Shown here: positions 32,529 to 41,541 of the stretch, piece by piece
Position numbering within the stretch: the first letter of the stretch is position 1
Layout of the letters: each line of letters begins with the position of its first letter
Source of the DNA: Pelobates cultripes
Taxonomy: Eukaryota; Chordata; Amphibia; Anura; Pelobatidae
Length of the DNA stretch: 64,000 bases
Reading direction: 5' to 3'
NCBI GenBank assembly: GCA_933207985.1
Contig: OW240921.1
Span: forward strand, 2,770,159-2,834,158
Position numbers and translations under genes: made by a program
Notes under the pieces: model-generated
Seen by the model: only the letters and a program-made list of their open reading frames with translations
What the model was told of the DNA's origin: nothing
The model's database searches: none

Positions 32529-33147
32529 ATCTTTTTTTTTTTTAATTCTTTATTTTAGTTGTTCATCGTAGTGGTATAAAGCGGATCACATGCACTCAGT
32601 AAGCAATTAGGCGAGTAGCGTCTTACAATCATTAAGCGCTTTATGAACAATTCAACATTTTAATAAAACATGGTTAAATATCATTAGTGTGACTAACATG
32701 GTGGTGCAGGAATCTTCTTCAAGAGTGCCCATGTGGCCTGTCAGGCCAAGCAGGTCCTTTCGGAGCATAGCTACATCCGCATGGATATTGCGCCTGAGGC
32801 CACCAGCATTTCCTGCATATCCGACTTGGTTACCGTCAATGCGTCCGTTTTGGGAGCAGTAAGTGCAGTGGGTGAAGTTGGTGCCCATGGATCGGGTGCC
32901 CAAGGTCTGGTCATGGAGAAGTCGGAGATCTCTCCTAGGTAGTGTGACAGCTGGGGCTGTGAGGCCCCATGTGCCTGTCGCCATATATCCCCTATGGTTG
33001 CTCCCATTCTCAGTTTGTCCACCTTTTGTTTCTTGGTCTTTCGACCCATGACTGTTGGAGCTAGTTGGGGGGTCTCTGGGGACCGTTATTTTAGGGTAAA
33101 TACTCTGTATTTTGATGCAGTTAGGCCTTGTGCACGGACCTCTCTTT
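32529..33147 (-). pseudogene. L1-type LINE ORF1 start fused to a 3' end with poly(A)
   Basis: The minus-strand frame from 33049 starts MGRKTKKQKVDKLRMGATIGDI and reads like the basic start of a frog L1 ORF1. After a frameshift near 32780 another frame continues (ADVAMLRKDLLGLTGHMGTLEE). The copy ends at AATAAAG and a poly(A) tract (T run at 32529-32541). ORF2 is absent, so an internal deletion joined ORF1 to the 3' end. The 5' side runs into the sequence gap. Confidence 0.5.
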
Positions 33148-33247
33148 NNNNNNNNNNNNNNNNNNNNNNNNNNNNNNNNNNNNNNNNNNNNNNNNNNNNN
33201 NNNNNNNNNNNNNNNNNNNNNNNNNNNNNNNNNNNNNNNNNNNNNNN
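33148..33247. other. Assembly gap (100 N)
   Basis: Exactly 100 N separate L1 sequence from the Ngaro element E4. The start of the E4 recombinase is lost here. Confidence 1.
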
Positions 33248-33328
33248 GGGGATGAGCGGATTAGACGAATTGGGAGATGGGAATCTCTCAGGTTTCGCTC
33301 TTACGTACGGCCAGATAGGCTGGTGTGA
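33248..33328 (+). pseudogene. E4 tyrosine recombinase, last codons
   Basis: The frame reads GDERIRRIGRWESLRFRSYVRPDRLV and stops. The same end is found in E5 at 40400-40480. It includes the GRWES box and the presumed nucleophile tyrosine of RSYVRP. Everything upstream is in the gap. Confidence 0.8.
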
Positions 33329-33396
33329 AGGGGTGGTTGATTGTGGGTGTTTGGGATGTGCTGGTGCTGTTTCCTCACTGTTATGTTTTATTTTAG

Positions 33397-33989
33397 GTTG
33401 GACGGTGTGGATAATTGGCCATTCGTATATCCATTGGGCAAGGAGGAGGGCCGCAGTTAGAAGACACGGAACACAGCTGGACTTTCCTGAGGATCGGGTG
33501 GCGTTATTCTGGTTCGGTTATCGGGGGTTTGATTGGCAGCACATTATTACGGTATTGTTTCGGAAGGTAGCAGAGGAGCCCTTGCCGAACGTGGTGGTAA
33601 TTCACGGGGGGGGAAACGACTTGGGTCTGGTTCCCCAACGTGAACTGGTTAAGTGTATGAAGCAAGACGTTGACAGACTAAGGGGGCTTATCCCTGGCGT
33701 GAAAGTGGTATGGTCGGAGATGGTACCTCGTTTATGCTGGAGATACGCCAGGGATGAGAAGGCAATTTCTCGATGTCGGGGTAAAGTGAACAGAACCATG
33801 GCGGTGTTCATTCGAAGGTTAGGAGGCGTGGTGGTGAGGCGTCGGGAATTGGAAGAGAGATTACCGGGTTACTTTCGTGATGACGGGGTGCACTTATCGG
33901 ATGTTGGTTATGACCTTTTTAATTTAGGTTTGCAAGATGGGATAGCGCAAGCCCTGTTTCTGTGTGGTGGGGGTCGCACATGTCCTTAA
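33397..33989 (+). CDS. E4 SGNH/GDSL-type hydrolase
   Basis: About 197 codons are open. Block I with the catalytic serine is WIIGHSYIHW, the glycine/asparagine block is VVVIHGGGNDLG and the Asp-x-x-His block is RDDGVHLSDVGYDLF. An intervening conserved stretch is LVKCMKQDVDRLRGLIPGVKVVWSEM. There is no good ATG before the serine block: the frame is open upstream, and a pyrimidine-rich TTTTATTTTAG lies immediately before it. Either splicing from the recombinase exon or an internal start is possible. The enzyme is probably an esterase with unknown substrate. No inactivating change is visible in this copy. Confidence 0.8.
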
Positions 33990-34012
33990 GGGGTCAAGGC
34001 AAGTGCTGTGGC

Positions 34013-34454
34013 GGAAAAGGTCTTGGTTAAACTGGAATTTTGGTGGGTTAAGAAATTGGTAGGCCAAGGTCTAGGCTGGAGTAGGCCGGAAGTCAAAAGT
34101 ATGGAGGTAGGTTCGAGCCCGTCGGTGACTATGAACCAAGGGGTGTAGGGGTGTCTGGGTACACCCCTGCAGTTAGACAAATGGAGGTGGGGCCTCTTGG
34201 TAGGCCGTTGAGTTACGTGTATGTATTATTGGTTATGCTAATGTTTGTTTTGGTAGGGTCATTGTCGGGGGTATGATATAGGAAGAGAGCCTAACGAAGG
34301 AGTACTGTTGACAATGACCCTAAAGTGTTAATTTATATATTGATATTAATTAATAAAGCTGTGGACTTTATACTCCAACAGAATTTTCTGTGTCTGCGTG
34401 TTATTAAAGTATGGTTGGCACATGCCGAATAACGACTGTGCAATAATGTCATGA
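34013..34454 (+). repeat. E4 split repeat B1
   Basis: It runs from GGAAAAGGTCTTGG to AATGTCATGA and is a direct copy of 34689-35130. It includes AATAAAGCTGTGG near 34352, a polyadenylation signal also found in E5. Confidence 0.9.
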
Positions 34455-34688
34455 AACCACGGAGCAACGCAGGGAGGAGTGGGCCTTGACAGAGCCAGGA
34501 GTAGGCAGGGTGAAGTTCAGGTCAAGAGGTTGTCCTGTGATTGTGCTGGGGGGCGTGGGTTAGAAGGGAAGTTTAAATAGCGGCCATTTTAGGGTAAGTT
34601 CATTCTAACTTGAGCCTTTCTTACCTGTAAATTGTCCCTCCCACCCACCCTATGAGTTAGTAGTAGTTCCCGTTTGGTCACAGCGGCG
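34455..34688 (+). repeat. E4 segment A2
   Basis: The 234 bases between B1 and B2 should correspond to the 5' terminal repeat A1, which is lost in the gap. A GCGGCC ATTTTAGGGTAAG stretch lies near 34580. Confidence 0.65.
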
Positions 34689-35130
34689 GGAAAAGGTCTT
34701 GGTTAAACTGGAATTTTGGTGGGTTAAGAAATTGGTAGGCCAAGGTCTAGGCTGGAGTAGGCCGGAAGTCAAAAGTATGGTGGTAGGTTCGAGCCCGTCG
34801 GTGGCTACGAACCAAGGGGTGTAGGGGTGTCTGGGTACACCCCTGCAGTTAGACAAATGGATGTGGGGCCTCTTGGTAGGCCGTTGGGTTACGTGTATGT
34901 ATTATTGGTTATGCTAATGTTTGTTTTGGTAGGGTCATTGTCGGGGGTATGATATAGGAAGAGAGCCTAACGAAGGAGTACTGTTGACAATGACCCTAAA
35001 GTGTTAATTTATATATTGATATTAATTAATAAAGCTGTGGACTTTATACTCCAACAGAATTTTCTGTGTCTGCGTGTTATTAAAGTATGGTTGGCACATG
35101 CCGAATAACGACTGTGCAATAATGTCATGA
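34689..35130 (+). repeat. E4 split repeat B2
   Basis: It is a direct copy of B1, with about half a dozen substitutions visible. It ends at AATGTCATGA, the outer 3' end of E4. Confidence 0.9.
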
Positions 35131-36050
35131 TAAAGTGATCGGTCTGATAAAAGATGTGGGCATCTTGGAGCAAGAAAGAGTAGAAAGGACGATGTTACAA
35201 TTCTTATCAATTTACTGTGTGACTATATGATTATGGTCACTTTAAAAGTGTATCCATAAATATTAAATCATTTGCAGAGCTTAGCCAACAATATAATTAA
35301 ATGTAAACCTATGTGTTACAAAGCACGTTAACCCCTTCACTCCCAAACCTAACGTATAACATATTGGTTATTTTTCCCTTTGAGTCAGCATTGCTTTTTA
35401 CTTTGCGTCTATGCTGAAGGAATATCCGTGTCCACTCTGTCTTTCTTCCATTGTACTGCCACCTTTCTGGATAACATTTTGGACATTGCCATTCTAATAG
35501 CCAGTGATTGGGTGACAGCGGTAGAAGGGATCGGCACCGACAGAAGGCTCCAGGACAGTTAGGGACCATAGGATAGCTAGGAAGGTTTTTACTGGCTGCC
35601 CATTTCAGTATTAATATGTTTTAACATGCTTTATTTGACATATTTATGCACCTTAAAATATGTTCAATATGTATCCTACTATATGTATTCTAATAGTTAT
35701 ATGTATAAGGTTTATAGTTTAAAAAAATCCCCCTTCCCTTTTTATAACTACCCCTATCTCCCAAAGACTGCGGCTACATGCCGCCACCCACACTAAATTA
35801 GCATCCAATTATGTGGTTTCGGCTCTCACCGCCAACCACAACATGGCGCTTCCGCCATCCATCCCCCTTAGCCGGCAGCACATGCTCAGTACGCGGCCGG
35901 CATAAATTATGCTCTACACGTGATCAGTTATATGTAAACTGATCGCGTGCTCAATCTTCTCTGCTAGCCGACCGCACAGATAATGAGTGTGGCCGGTGTT
36001 CTATCAAATTCCCTACCCATAAAAATCCCCTACCCTCGTCACTTCCGGGG
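35131..36050. other. Flanking DNA upstream of a candidate first exon
   Basis: The first 600 bases are AT-rich and unassigned. From about 35760 to 36050 the GC and CpG content rises, with CCGCCACC, GCGGCCGGC and GACCGCAC. This would fit a promoter for the exon at 36051. I see no clear TATA box. CATAAATTA near 35903 is the nearest candidate. Confidence 0.4.
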
Positions 36051-36126
36051 ATGGGAATCAGCTGGATCCTGGGCTGCACATGCGTGCTAGCACTCCTGCT
36101 ACTCCCCCACAGCAAGGTCCTGGAAG
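36051..36126 (+). CDS. Candidate first coding exon with signal peptide
   Basis: An ATG in good context (GGGG ATG G) opens a 25-codon frame, MGISWILGCTCVLALLLLPH followed by SKVLE. This is a textbook signal peptide with a short start, a leucine-rich core and a polar end. It stops at GAAG/GTAAGT, a consensus splice donor in phase 1, as is common for exons that carry only a signal peptide. The upstream sequence is relatively CpG-rich. I do not recognise the gene and found no downstream exon. It would encode a secreted or membrane protein on the plus strand, with a long repeat-filled intron. Confidence 0.45.
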
Positions 36127-36549
36127 GTAAGTAAAATTAGTTTTACGCTTTCATTATAGTTAGTGCATTCACTAAGCTTAGGACATGGGACAATTAGGGT
36201 TAATGTTAGGGTTCAAATTAGGGTTAGGATTAGGGACTTGTTCGTATTGTATCGTATCGTAATGTGAGTGTATTACCTGTTTTTGCTACAATACCACTTC
36301 TGGGCTCTGGCGTATTGCACTATTGGTTGTTTTTATCTACCTGTTGTCTCTTCACATATACGGATATTTTAACCATTCGGATAAATCAACCCCACTTTTA
36401 TCCTCTTTTATAGTGAGACTTGTATTTTATTTTAATTTTTCAACTACCAACTCTTGATGATTGCACCCTATTTTATCCTGTTACATTAGTGAGACTTTTT
36501 TCTTATTGGCACAGCCTTTTCTGCCTTTGTACTAGCTAGGAATGTTATT

Positions 36550-37290
36550 CGATTTCTGGGGAATTAGAGAGGGGAGGAGGAGCAACTAGGGGATCAGAGA
36601 GCGGAGGGGGAGCAAGTAAGGAGTTAGAAAGGGGAGGGGGCAAGTGGGGAATTAGAGAGGAAGGGGGGAAAGTGGGGAGTTAGAAATATAGAGGGCAAGT
36701 GAAATTAGAGAGGGATAGGAGCATCTGGGGAGTTAGAAAATTGAGGAGGGGGCAAGTGGGGAATTAGAGAGCGGAGGGGGAGCAAGTGCGGAGTTAGAAA
36801 TGTGAGGGGGCAAGTGGGGAATTAGAGAGGGATGGGAGCATCTGGGGAGTTAGAAAGGTCATCACAAGTAGGGCATTAGAGAGGGGAGGGGAGCAAATAG
36901 GCAATTATAGAGGGGAGAGGCAGCAAGTGGGGAGTAAGAAAGGTGATGGGGCACGTAGGGAATTAGAGAGGGGAGGGGGAGCAAATAGGGAATTAGAGAG
37001 GGGAGGGGAACCAAGTGGGGATTTAGAAAGGTGAGGGGGGCAAGTAGGGAATTAGAGAGGGGAGGGGGAGCAAGTGGGGGATTAGAGAGGGGAGGTGAAG
37101 CAAGTGGGGAGTTAGAAAGGAGAGGGGGCAAGTAGGAGATTAGAGAGGGGAGGGGAGCAAGTGGGGAGTAATAAAGGTGAGGGGGCAAGTAGGAGATTAG
37201 AGAGGGGAGGAGGGACAACTGGGGCATCAGAGAAGGGAGGGGGAGGAAGTGGGAAGGTAGAGAGGGAAAGCAGGACAAGTTGGGAATTAG
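36550..37290. repeat. Purine-rich minisatellite
   Basis: Alternating half-units of about 30 bases, GGGGAATTAGAGAGGGGAGG.. and GGGGAGTTAGAAAGGTGAGG.., each followed by GCAAGT, repeat more than 20 times. The long minus-strand serine/proline/leucine-rich frames are artefacts of this array. Confidence 0.9.
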
Positions 37291-38559
37291 TCAAGGGAGG
37301 GAGAGACTGTATAGATTGATTTTGCTGAATAATCTCAGCATTGCTGTTTAATAGGTGAACATTTCCTTACCTGTTATTCTGCCAGCATGACTGACCAGCG
37401 CCAGACACAGAACTAAAAGAGCAGGAGATCAGTTTATTATACAGATGGCAATAACACTGCATGCTTAAACAAACCCAATAATGAAAGTAAGTACAGCTTG
37501 CTCATTTACAGATCTGATACTAATATAACCTCATAAGAGATTAATCACACCTAATAAGAGTTAATTTACAGGGTTATTCAATAATCTGTGCATTGCCAGG
37601 TATCCAGAGAAAATATAAACACGGTTATTTACTAAAACGAGAATCGTCAGGAATTCACATTAGAAAATATTCTCCCCGTCAGCTCTGAAACTGCTATGTT
37701 TGCATCTGCAGGGTTACAACCTGAGGGACCTGGCACCCAGACCACTTCATTGAGCTGAAGTGGTCTGGGTGACTAGTGTCCCTTTAAATATCTTATTTAA
37801 GGAATAAACATGGTGACTATTTTCTTAATGACAATAGTATGTGATATATTAATTACCAGAGAAAGTAACTTTCTTTTTATTTATCGACTTCCTGTTTAAA
37901 CAAATGTATCTTAGAATACGTTCAGGCAGGGCTCTCAGAGGGACTGCAAACAATGTTCTTGCTATGTCAGAGTTATTTAAATTACCTTTCTGAAAATTGC
38001 TTCATTTAAAATAAACTGTATTTTGTCATTATTTTAAAATCCCATATCTGAACGAAATGCATGGTGAAATGAATGTTAAGATTGATTTATAGAATTCCTT
38101 TTTTTTTTTTTTGCTACTTTGATTATTTATTGAACACATTTAAAACCCCAGATTTGCATTGTCAATATTAGAATTTCACAAAACTCACCTAAACCCAGAA
38201 GCAGAAAGACTGTGTTTGTCTTCATCTTTCCAATCTTGGATCTGTAATACAGTAACCCCACGGTATATTACAGATCAGGTAGGGTATCAACGTACAGCAA
38301 AGGAAACGGCAAAAGATTGCAAGCTCTTTGGGGTATTTGTCGAGTTTGTGCGTTATATGTTAGAAAATTTGGAATTGCTGTGGTTTTTATTTATCATTAA
38401 TAAATATTATTTCTGTAATCTGCATAATAAATGTTTGATATTTAGACATAGCTGGCTGTGAAATTAAAAGTATTGATAAATATAATCCACTCCATAGACA
38501 ATATAGGGGGCATTGTAACTTTATATCCATAATTCTCCCATTAATTCTCTCTTACCGCT
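37291..38559. other. Mostly unassigned AT-rich DNA
   Basis: Apart from the hairpin repeat at 37722-37786, I see no gene or named repeat. Confidence 0.4.
37722..37786. repeat. Palindromic repeat (16-bp perfect hairpin)
   Basis: CACCCAGACCACTTCA (37734-37749), loop TTGAGC, then the exact complement TGAAGTGGTCTGGGTG (37756-37771), followed by AGTGTCCCTTT. A related hairpin lies at 47185-47218. It is probably part of a MITE-like family that I recall as common in frogs. Confidence 0.6.
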
Positions 38560-38975
38560 TTTGATGAAACAAGCTCACTCGATACCTCCAAAAATGCTCA
38601 AGAACTGCTGAACGCTGTTGGAGAAAGTCTCACTGTGCATCTGACTTTCTCCACTATAAATTTATGCTGAACTCATACAGCTTGGCTCTTTCCTCTGCAA
38701 AAGTTAATTACTTCAATACCCTCATAACCACACTCTCCCGCGAACCCAAACGACTATTTCGCACATTTAACTCTCTTCTTCGCCCTGCTGTTCCTCTTCC
38801 ACCTACTAACTTGACCGCCACAGACTTTGCAACTCACTTCACTGACAAGATCTCTACAATCAGAGAAGAGATCTCTCGTCTTTCTTCTTCCCCTTACAAT
38901 ACTTCCCCTAACTTCCCTCCCTCTGCTGTTCTATTTTCATTCGCACCAGCTACAGAGGTTTCTGCTCTGCTCTAG
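38560..38975 (+). pseudogene. L2-type LINE ORF2 fragment before the RT
   Basis: The frame at 38664-38975 contains YSLALSSAKVNYFNTLI, REPKRLFRTFNSLL and DFATHFTDKISTIREEI. This is the linker between endonuclease and RT in L2-clade LINEs. Earlier sequence (38560-38660) adds a few codons in other frames. The frame ends at a TAG right after it, with no RT. Confidence 0.65.
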
Positions 38976-39099
38976 TCCTCTTTAATATAGAGTCAATATT
39001 GTCACTCTGTTACTAAAAGGAGGACATTACAAAAGAGTTGTATCTTTTCTAACTGAAAAGGAATCTCTTCACACGGGCTCTGACAATCTGTTAACATTT

Positions 39100-39835
39100 T
39101 GTTTCTTCCGCCACTGGAGGAACTACAGCAACTGGATCCACAGCTATTTCTCCTCCTTCATTGACTATGAGGTCCTCTGTTGCTATCAATAATAAAACAA
39201 AAGGGCTATATAAAATAACACTTATGACACTTATGATGAAGCCTAACTGGCGAAACGCGTAAAGTGTTATTTTATATAGCCCTTTTGTTTTATTATTGCG
39301 ATTATTGTTACTATTAAATATCTTTTAATGTGATATACATTTTTACTTTAAAATTTATTCTCCTCATCACTTCCTGGTCTACACATCCTACAGTGGGATT
39401 ATACCACTGCAAGCCTTATATACTAGAGCAAGTTGTCTGCTCTAGCAAATGTGAGTATAATTACTTTCATTTATTTTCTCTATATTTGGAGATAGAGTTA
39501 CTACACCATTGGAGTTTCTCTCTCTTTTTTTCATCTCATTCAAACTGCCATATTATTGGAGTACTGAAGACTTTGGACTTCTAATCCTGAGACGGGGATT
39601 GTACCGTCCGTGCGAATTACGGTAGAGCTCCTAAATAGCTCTAACAAATGTGAGTTTAAAATACCTCCGTTTTCTATACCACCTTTGTTCTCAATTTGTC
39701 AAACATACTGCACCATTGTATTTTTCTCTTTGTGTTCTCTTTTTTTGAGGATAAATTATCTACATCAATTAAGAGATACCAAGTGTATGTATGTACAGTT
39801 AATATAAGGCGCGGTTTCCTTCCTCTCTTTTATAA
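39100..39835 (+). mobile_element. Penelope-like element terminal region
   Basis: The region has a long perfect inverted repeat with a hammerhead-like core (39187-39298). Two copies of a motif follow, made of a small hairpin plus (A)ACAAATGTGAGT, at about 39420-39455 and 39625-39655. I recall both traits in PLE long terminal repeats. No RT or endonuclease is left. Confidence 0.5.
39187..39298 (+). ncRNA. Hammerhead-like core in a 37-bp perfect inverted repeat
   Basis: Left arm 39187-39223 and right arm 39262-39298 are exact complements (AATAACACTT and AAGTGTTATT at the inner ends). The 38-base loop has ATGATGA, a GCC/GGC stem with loop TAACT, then GAAAC GCGTA. This is the order of a hammerhead ribozyme with a very short stem III. 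The expected first C of CUGAUGA is A, and there is one extra A before stem II, so self-cleavage is uncertain. ATGACACTT is a 9-base duplication at the inner left arm. Confidence 0.5.
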
Positions 39836-39841
39836 ATATGG

Positions 39842-40480
39842 CAGTAGTAGATGCAGTGAACGGGCTATCAGCTTCCTCTATCCCGGTGGTGCAACTTCTT
39901 CGCCGTTTTGTCTTGTTCTGTATGCGTTTTAATATTGTTTTTCGGGACCGTGGTGTGTTTTTCAGGATACAAAGTTACGCTGTTCTTCGTGGTTTTTAGT
40001 TTCGCCTTTTTCGGGGCATTTCATGTCAGCGAGCTGGTCAGCAGCAATCGTTAGGGGTCCGGGGGGCTTCAGGCAGTGGATGTGGAAGTGGGGAGTAACA
40101 AGGTAGTGATCAACCTGAGGTGGTCCAAAACAGATGTAATGGGCAAGGGGACGTTGGTTACGTTGTGGGAGCTCCCGGGTGGGAGAACGTGCCAGGTTAA
40201 GTGTGCAGCGGTCTTACAGGAGGTACGGGTGATGGCAGGGGGTTCATATTTTAAGCATGAGGACGGCTCTTCGCTATCGAAGTTCCAGTTCTTCAGGGTT
40301 TTTCGGAAGGCGTTGGCAAGGTTGGGAGTGGACTCTGGCCAATTCGGGACTCATTCCTTTAGGATTGGCACGGCTACTGAAGCGGCGATACTGGGCTTGG
40401 GTGATGATCGGGTGAAAAGGATTGGCAGGTGGGAGTCGCTGAGGTTCAGGTCTTACGTTAGGCCAGACAAGTTGGTATAA
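39842..40480 (+). pseudogene. E5 tyrosine recombinase
   Basis: The frame at 40076-40480 (134 codons) has VINLRWSKTD, the H-x-x-R box FGTHSFRIGTATEA, RIGRWESLRF and the presumed nucleophile in RSYVRPDKLV. The start (FFGAFHVSELVSSNR, about 40005-40050) is in the same fold but separated by a TAG, and the earlier part has frame breaks. All catalytic positions of the C-terminal half are present. The family role is integration of the circular DNA copy. Confidence 0.8.
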
Positions 40481-40557
40481 GGACTAAGTGTGGTTAATGG
40501 GGAATGTTGTTTCGATGTTTGTTTTGTGTTTGTCTATGTTTGCTTTATGTCTTACAG

Positions 40558-41060
40558 GTCGGATGGCATGGGTGGTCGGCCACTCATACATATACTGGGT
40601 GCATCAGAGAGTTGCAGTTCGACATTGTGGTCTACAGCTGGGCTTTCCAAGTTCCGTGGTTCAACTTCGGTGGTTTGGTTACCGGGGTTGGGGTTGGAAT
40701 TCTATCTGTGTTGAAATGTTTCACAAAATTATTTTTGGACAGGTTCCGGACATAGCGGTGCTTCACACATGGGGCAATGAAGTGGGGTCGTTACCTCAAA
40801 AGGTATTGATTAAGTGTATGAAGAGGGATGTGGACAAATTGAGAGAGTTAGTGCCAGCGGTTATGGTGGTATGGTCGGAAGATTAAGGGAAAGGTTAATA
40901 AGGTGATGGCAGCGGATGTGAAGCGGTTGGGGTTGGTTGTAATTAGGCACAGGAAGACATGCTTCTGGGTTATTATAGGCGCGATGGGTTCCATCTCTCC
41001 GAAGTGGGCTTGGATGTTCTATTGCTGGGTTTCCAGGAGGGCCAACAGAGGGCAATTTTT
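40558..41060 (+). pseudogene. E5 SGNH hydrolase, broken
   Basis: The serine block WVVGHSYIYW and the LIKCMKRDVDKLRELVPAVMVVWSED stretch match E4. The middle block is changed to HTWGNEVG, which lacks the aspartate after asparagine. A deletion and frameshift near 40880 separate it from the Asp-x-x-His block RRDGFHLSEVGLDV (about 40975-41020). As in E4, a pyrimidine tract ending in TTACAG lies directly before the domain. Confidence 0.75.
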
Positions 41061-41179
41061 TTCCTGGGGGGGGTGTCGCTCAGTAGCTTGAGGAGTCGAG
41101 CTTTGAGCTGTGGCGGGGGATGGAGATTAAAGTTAGGGGGAGAAAAGAGTGAGATGGGGAAAAAGTTTGGAGTTCAGGG

Positions 41180-41541
41180 CTAATAGGAAACCTATTAGGT
41201 TAATAGGTAACCTTTGGACTGGTTTTGTAGGTTCGAGCTCATAGGTAGCTCCGAACCGGGGTGTGTAGGGGTGTCTCGGTATGCCCCTACACTTGTGGTG
41301 CCCTTTGGTGGCAATGGATGGTGCCCTTTGGTGGCAATGGTCATGTTTCAATGTTAAGTTAAATGTTACAATGTTTGGGTATTATGTTATGTGGGGGTGG
41401 GTCATATATTTATTTATATTTTATGTTAAGAATCAATAAAGCTGTGAAATAATTTTGCCAAAACCCTGGTGTCAGTGTTTTATTGGAAATGGGTATTGGT
41501 GGGGTTTATGCAGATGCCGACAAGGCGACCGTGCACATGTC
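41180..41541 (+). repeat. E5 B1-like 3' region
   Basis: It shares with E4 B1 the order GGTTCGAGC, GGGGTGTCT.GGTA, AATAAAGCTGTG and a final GTGCA...ATGTCATG. Two tandem 20-base units (GTGCCCTTTGGTGGCAATGG) lie at about 41298-41340. Confidence 0.7.

Larger units (their letters stand above)
33248..35130 (+). mobile_element. Ngaro retrotransposon E4 with SGNH hydrolase, 5' end lost
   Basis: After the gap come the last 26 codons of a tyrosine recombinase, an SGNH hydrolase frame and a B1 (34013-34454) - A2 - B2 (34689-35130) array on the plus strand. B1 and B2 are both 442 bp with only a handful of differences. Vertebrate Ngaro elements are known to carry a hydrolase gene after the recombinase, so this is a different lineage from E1-E3. 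Confidence 0.85.
39842..41541 (+). mobile_element. Ngaro retrotransposon E5 with SGNH hydrolase, degraded
   Basis: The plus strand carries recombinase, SGNH hydrolase and a B1-like 3' region, in the same order as E4. The 5' genes and the A2-B2 part are missing. It begins next to PLE sequence. Confidence 0.8.

Noticed and set aside
32994..33400. A single 331-codon protein across the 100-N gap
   Set aside because: The frame joins unrelated sequence on either side of the gap. Left of it is antisense L1 ORF1, and just right of it the recombinase is in a different frame. Only the hydrolase part is supported.
36550..37290. Possible CRISPR-like array
   Set aside because: The units are contiguous, variable and purine-rich, without unique spacers, and the genome is eukaryotic. 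The same holds for 56395-56830.
36862..37294. Leucine/serine/proline-rich minus-strand frames
   Set aside because: They come from the purine-rich minisatellite at 36550-37290.
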